DNA of 64,000 nt, from the NCBI RefSeq assembly GCF_000378465.1, contig NZ_KB899916.1, forward strand, positions 95,308 to 159,307. The letters are read 5' to 3'. Shown piece by piece: positions 60,912 to 64,000 of the stretch; position 1 is the first letter of the stretch; every line of letters begins with the position of its first letter. Source of the DNA: Elioraea tepidiphila DSM 17972 (lineage in GTDB: Bacteria > Pseudomonadota > Alphaproteobacteria > Acetobacterales > Acetobacteraceae). A program made the translations under genes and the position numbers. Under the pieces are notes generated by a model. The model was not told the origin of the DNA. It saw nothing but the letters and a program-made list of their open reading frames with translations, and ran no database searches.

Positions 60912-61718
60912 TCAGCGTCCCTGGAAATTCGGCTTGCGCTTCTCCATGAAGGCGCGCCGCCCCTCCTTGTAGTCTTCCGAGGCGAAGCAGCCGGCGACCA
61001 GCGCGTCCACCTTCGCCATGTCGCGCGCGGCGGCGTCCCTCTGCGTCTCGTTCAGGATCTGCTTCGCGGCCGATACGGTCAGCGGTGCGTTGTCGCAGAT
61101 CGTGCGCGCGTACTCCGCCACTGTCGCCTCGACCTGATCCTTTGGCACCACGCGGTTGATCAGCCCCATGATGCGCGCCTCCTCGGCGTCGAACAGCCGG
61201 GCGGTGAACAGGATCTCCTTGGCGAAGGCGGGCCCGACGATGTCGGCGAGCCGCTTCATGCCGGTGAAGCCGTAGCCCAGGCCGAGCTTGGCGGCCGGGA
61301 TCGCGAAGCGGCTGTCCTCGCCGCAGATGCGCAGATCGCAGCACACGGCAAGAGCGGTGCCGCCGCCCACGCAGTAGCCCTTGATCTGCGCGATGGTCGG
61401 CTTCGGCAGGTCGTAGAGCAGGTCATAGACCCGCGCCGTCTGTGCGTTGTAGCGCTGCACATCCTCCATCGAGTTGCGCTCGCTCTCGAACTTCGAGATG
61501 TCCGCACCCGAGACGAACGCCTTGTCGCCGGCGCCGGTGACGACGATCACGCGCACCGACGGATCGTCGCGGAAATCGGTCAGGATGGTCTCGGCCGCCT
61601 CCCACATCTCCATCGACACGGCGTTGCGCCGCTCGGGGTTGTTGAAGGTCATGGTGCCGATGCCGTCTGCCTTGTGGGCGAGCATCTTGTCGGTCTTGAG
61701 CAGCAATCCGTCGGGCAT
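60912..61718 (-). CDS. Crotonase-fold protein lacking both hydratase glutamates
   Basis: Enoyl-CoA hydratase/isomerase superfamily, 268 residues. The oxyanion-hole elements KAFVSGADI (67-75) and YCVGGGTALA (115-124) are intact, so CoA-thioester binding is expected. The two acid-base glutamates of classical hydratase (rat Glu144 and Glu164) fall at Ala122 and Ala142 (FAIPAAKLG). Simple hydration is therefore unlikely. Crotonase decarboxylases, hydrolases, dehalogenases and isomerases use other residues. It lies 12 bases after the CoA-transferase gene in the same operon. Confidence 0.9.
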   Translation of the reverse strand: MPDGLLLKTDKMLAHKADGIGTMTFNNPERRNAVSMEMWEAAETILTDFRDDPSVRVIVVTGAGDKAFVSGADISKFESERNSMEDVQRYNAQTARVYDLLYDLPKPTIAQIKGYCVGGGTALAVCCDLRICGEDSRFAIPAAKLGLGYGFTGMKRLADIVGPAFAKEILFTARLFDAEEARIMGLINRVVPKDQVEATVAEYARTICDNAPLTVSAAKQILNETQRDAAARDMAKVDALVAGCFASEDYKEGRRAFMEKRKPNFQGR

Positions 61719-61730
61719 GGCGGGGGTCCT

Positions 61731-62924
61731 TCAGACGATCTGGCGGGCGCGGAAATCGGCGATCTCGGCGGGCGTGTAGCCGGCCTCGGCGAGCACCTCG
61801 TCGGTGTGCTGGCCGGCCTCGGGCGGCGGCGCGGCGAGCGAGGCGGGTGTCCGCGAGAGCACGATCGGCTGCGCGACCAGCTCCATCCGCCCGCGCACCG
61901 GGCTCTCGACCGCGGCCGACATCTTCAGGTGCTGCACCTGCGGATCGGCAAACACCTGGTCGATCGAGTAGATCGGCCCGGTGGGGACGCCGGCCTCGTT
62001 GAGCAGGTCCACCCATTCCGCCGAGGAGCGTGTCTTCGTCACCTCGGCGATCTCGGCATTCAGGGCATCGCGGTTCTTCGACCGGTCCGCCGCCTTGGCG
62101 TAGAGCGGGTTGGTGATCCAGTCCTCGCGGCCGACAGCCTTGGCGAAGCGTTCCCAGATCGCGCCGCCCGCGACCGCGATGTTGATGTGCCCGTCCGACG
62201 TGGGGAAGACGCCGGTCGGGATCGAGGTGGGATGGTTGTTGCCGGCCTGTTTCGGCACCTCCTTGTCGACCAGCCAGCGCGCGGCCTGGAAGTCGAGCAT
62301 GAAGATCTGCGCCTGCAGCAGGCTGGTCTGCACCCACTGGCCCTCGCCCGACTTCTCGCGCTCGATCAGCGCGAGCAGGATGCCCTGGGCGGCGAAGATG
62401 CCGGCGCACAGATCGGCGACCGGAATGCCGACGCGCACCGGGCCCTGGCCGGGCAACCCGGTGATCGACATCAGTCCGCCCATGCCCTGGGCGATCTGAT
62501 CGAAGCCGGGCCGGTTCACATAGGGGCCGTCCTGCCCGAAGCCCGAGATCGAGGCGAGGATGATGCGCTTGTTCACCGCCTTCAGCGCCTCGTAGTCGAT
62601 GCCGAGGCGGGATTTCACGTCGGGACGGAAATTCTCGACCACGACGTCGGCCTTCGCGACCAGGCGGCGGAAGATCTCCACGCCCTCGGGCGCCTTCAGG
62701 TTCAGCGTCAGGCTGCGCTTGTTGCGGTGCAGGTTCTGGAAATCGGGTCCATGGCGCGGCCCCCCCAGCCCCTCGCCGCTCTCGAGCGCGGGGGGCATCT
62801 CGACCTTGATCACGTCCGCCCCCCAGTCCGCGAGCTGGCGCACGCAGGTCGGGCCGGCGCGCACACGGGTCAGGTCGAGCACGCGCAGCCCGGCGAGCGT
62901 GGACGAGGCGGCAGGAATGGGCAT
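61731..62924 (-). CDS. CaiB/BaiF family CoA-transferase (type III)
   Basis: Type III CoA-transferase of 397 residues. Asp171 in GIPVADLCAG matches the nucleophilic Asp169 of formyl-CoA transferase. The N-terminal LAGLRVLDLTRVRAGPTCVRQLADWGADVIKVE, NLHRNKRSLTLNLK and NFRPDVKSRLG motifs are typical. It transfers CoA from a donor (often succinyl-CoA or acetyl-CoA) to the imported acid. It is the first gene of the eight-gene operon and is divergent from the GntR gene, sharing a 111-base control region. Confidence 0.94.
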   Translation of the reverse strand: MPIPAASSTLAGLRVLDLTRVRAGPTCVRQLADWGADVIKVEMPPALESGEGLGGPRHGPDFQNLHRNKRSLTLNLKAPEGVEIFRRLVAKADVVVENFRPDVKSRLGIDYEALKAVNKRIILASISGFGQDGPYVNRPGFDQIAQGMGGLMSITGLPGQGPVRVGIPVADLCAGIFAAQGILLALIEREKSGEGQWVQTSLLQAQIFMLDFQAARWLVDKEVPKQAGNNHPTSIPTGVFPTSDGHINIAVAGGAIWERFAKAVGREDWITNPLYAKAADRSKNRDALNAEIAEVTKTRSSAEWVDLLNEAGVPTGPIYSIDQVFADPQVQHLKMSAAVESPVRGRMELVAQPIVLSRTPASLAAPPPEAGQHTDEVLAEAGYTPAEIADFRARQIV

Positions 62925-62958
62925 GCGACGACGTTCCCCGGCAGTGGTAGCGGAACCT

Positions 62959-62988
62959 TTGCTTATCATCGCCGCGAAATGCTGTAAA
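62959..62988 (+). promoter_or_regulatory. Candidate promoter for the GntR gene
   Basis: TTGCTT (62959-62964) and TGTAAA (62983-62988) are spaced by 18 bases. The palindrome at 62986-63001 covers the -10 end and start site, which suits autorepression. This is pattern-based only. Confidence 0.35.
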
Positions 62989-63001
62989 CTGTCAACAGTT
63001 T
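62986..63001. promoter_or_regulatory. Perfect palindromic operator for the GntR regulator
   Basis: AAACTGTCAACAGTTT has two 7-base arms around a 2-base centre. The core TGTCAACA fits the TGTnnACA form that FadR-subfamily GntR regulators bind. It lies in the 111-base gap between the divergent CoA-transferase and GntR genes, in the most AT-rich patch of the region. It is the only exact palindrome of this type I found in the gap. Confidence 0.7.
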
Positions 63002-63035
63002 GAGTTTCCCGGCCGATGCAGGCAGAGGATGCGCC

Positions 63036-63719
63036 ATGCTCCACACTCAGCCGATCGACATCGTCCGCACCCAATCGCTCACCTCGCTGGTGCAGCGCGA
63101 GGTGGAGCGGCTGATCCTGACCGGCGAGCTTGCGCCCGGCGAGCGGATCAACGAGCAGCACCTCGCCGCACGGTTGCGCGTCAGTCGCGGCCCGGTGCGC
63201 GAGGCGCTGCGCGGGCTGGAGAAGGCGCGGCTGGTCGAGGCGCGGGTGAACCGCGGGGTCTATGTGCGCGAGATCAGCGTCGAACAGGCGCTGGAGATCT
63301 CGGAAATGCGCGGACTGATCACCGGCTATGTGTGCGCCCGCCTTGCCGCCGCCTCGACCGCGGAGCAGCGCGCGCATCTCGCGCAGCTGATCGAGGACAT
63401 GGACGCGGCGATCACGGCGAACGACGCCCAAGCCTATTACGAGCAGAACCTCGCCTTCCATGACGCGCTAATGGACTACGCGGGCAACGCGCGGGCGAAA
63501 GAGATGTATGACGCCCTCGTGAAGGAGAGCCACCTGACACGGCGCAAGTCGCTGTTCAGCGCGCGGGCGATGGCCGAGAGCAATGCCGAGCACCGCATGA
63601 TCCTGGATGCGATCCGCACGGGCGATGCGGCGGCCGCGCGCGCGGCGGGCGAAGCACACATCGTCGGCGGCAAGCGCCGCTTCCTCGACGCGATCGGGGT
63701 GGCGGAAACGGCGATCTGA
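63036..63719 (+). CDS. GntR family transcriptional regulator, FadR/FCD type
   Basis: Regulator of 227 residues; the ATG at 63036 follows AGAGGA. Residues 15-80 are the winged helix-turn-helix (LILTGELAPGERINEQHLAARLRVSRGPVREALRGL). Residues 85-225 are an FCD effector domain with likely metal histidines in AFHDALMDYAGN, AEHRMILDAI and EAHIVGGK. Such regulators usually repress a catabolic operon until an organic acid binds. The divergent CaiB-to-TSUP operon and the palindrome between them make that the obvious target. Confidence 0.93.
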   Translation: MLHTQPIDIVRTQSLTSLVQREVERLILTGELAPGERINEQHLAARLRVSRGPVREALRGLEKARLVEARVNRGVYVREISVEQALEISEMRGLITGYVCARLAAASTAEQRAHLAQLIEDMDAAITANDAQAYYEQNLAFHDALMDYAGNARAKEMYDALVKESHLTRRKSLFSARAMAESNAEHRMILDAIRTGDAAAARAAGEAHIVGGKRRFLDAIGVAETAI

Positions 63720-63816
63720 GCCCTACGCGGACTCGCCAATGCACCTGGGGCGGTCCGATTCGACGAACGCAATGGGTCGCCGGTTATCATGACTCAAGAG
63801 GGCTCACGTTCCGATC

Positions 63817-63828
63817 GGGGGGGGGGGG
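63817..63828 (+). repeat. G12 homopolymer tract
   Basis: Twelve consecutive G residues lie 91 bases upstream of the ATG at 63920, in the 200-base gap after the GntR gene. A GATCCC/GGGATC hairpin (63835-63851) follows. No gene is seen in this gap. Confidence 0.8.
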
Positions 63829-63919
63829 CGGGCTGATCCCAAGACGGGATCCGGCGGCGTCTGTGCGGGTGTCCGCTGTCGATGTGACGAGGCGGCGGAC
63901 GGGCTACAGGGGGGAAGCC

Positions 63920-64000
63920 ATGAACGACCGAAATCGAACAGGGTCTGGACACGACCGCGAGCGGACCTGCGGGATCGGGCGAAGCTGGCGCGTGGTGCTG
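63920..64000 (+). CDS. Start of an unidentified gene, cut by window edge
   Basis: An ATG at 63920 preceded by GGGGGGAAG opens a frame of 27 codons without stop to the window end. The peptide MNDRNRTGSGHDRERTCGIG is charged and turns hydrophobic at its end (SWRVVL), as a cytoplasmic tail before a membrane helix would. Too short to identify. Confidence 0.4.
   Translation, partial: MNDRNRTGSGHDRERTCGIGRSWRVVL

Noticed and set aside
1..64000. Search for CRISPR arrays, tRNA genes, insertion sequences, prophage or toxin-antitoxin pairs
   Set aside because: No regularly spaced repeats, no tRNA T-arm pattern in a cloverleaf, no transposase or integrase and no small paired toxin genes were found by reading. 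A tRNAscan and ISfinder search would settle it.

Overview
The window is very GC-rich, almost wall-to-wall coding DNA. Short intergenic gaps, frequent GTGA, ATGA and TGATG overlaps, twin-arginine-like signal peptides on solute-binding proteins, and many tripartite and ABC uptake systems next to MmgE/PrpD, CaiB and SDR enzymes suggest an alphaproteobacterium. A Rhodospirillales/Acetobacteraceae member (Roseomonas- or Elioraea-like) is my best guess, from gene content only. I see no tRNA, rRNA, insertion sequence, prophage or CRISPR array. No gene-free stretch exceeds about 265 bases. Only one transcription factor, a GntR-type repressor, is encoded here.

Layout. 1-4660 (minus) holds the start of hisS (running off the left edge) and a peptide-type ABC operon (binding protein and two permeases, no ATPase). 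4832-5602 is an Asp/Glu/hydantoin racemase-family protein. 5512-11419 (minus) is a complete seven-gene Mrp/Mnh Na+/H+ antiporter operon, mnhA to mnhG. 11634-16483 (plus) holds motB-motA, a thioesterase, a small unknown protein behind an unusually structured leader, a metallo-beta-lactamase-fold hydrolase and an AEC permease. 16452-19261 (minus) is a MaoC protein with a form II CoxL-like molybdenum hydroxylase. 19352-21139 holds an AI-2E-family permease and a lipoprotein serine protease.

21307-25881 is a first Liv-type ABC operon. 25907-30171 (minus) is a transporter/aldehyde dehydrogenase/MmgE-PrpD module. 30265-39575 combines a second peptide-type ABC system with a creatininase/ketopantoate reductase/SDR/M20 peptidase operon. 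39649-45513 holds a fused thiS-thiG, an AI-2E-family protein with a long soluble tail, an ornithine decarboxylase-like gene with a long leader, a DMT permease and an alpha/beta hydrolase. 45684-50248 is a second Liv operon, followed by a TRAP transporter (50239-53001, minus) and a molybdopterin oxidoreductase (53187-55130).

55127-62924 (minus) is one eight-gene catabolic operon: CoA-transferase, crotonase, TctC-TctB-TctA transporter, MmgE/PrpD, SDR and TSUP exporter. It diverges from the GntR gene at 63036, and a perfect 16-base palindrome lies between them. A new gene starts at 63920 and leaves the window.

The functional theme is scavenging of organic acids, amino acids and peptides, with short catabolic operons attached to dedicated importers. 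The features most worth a second look are three. First, the leader at 14047-14195 has a riboswitch-like layout, with stacked hairpins and a sequestered Shine-Dalgarno sequence that has a perfect upstream duplicate. Second, two enzymes of the GntR-linked operon have lost canonical catalytic residues (both crotonase glutamates; the Asn, Ser and Tyr of the SDR tetrad). Third, the racemase-family protein has glycine where the second catalytic cysteine should be.
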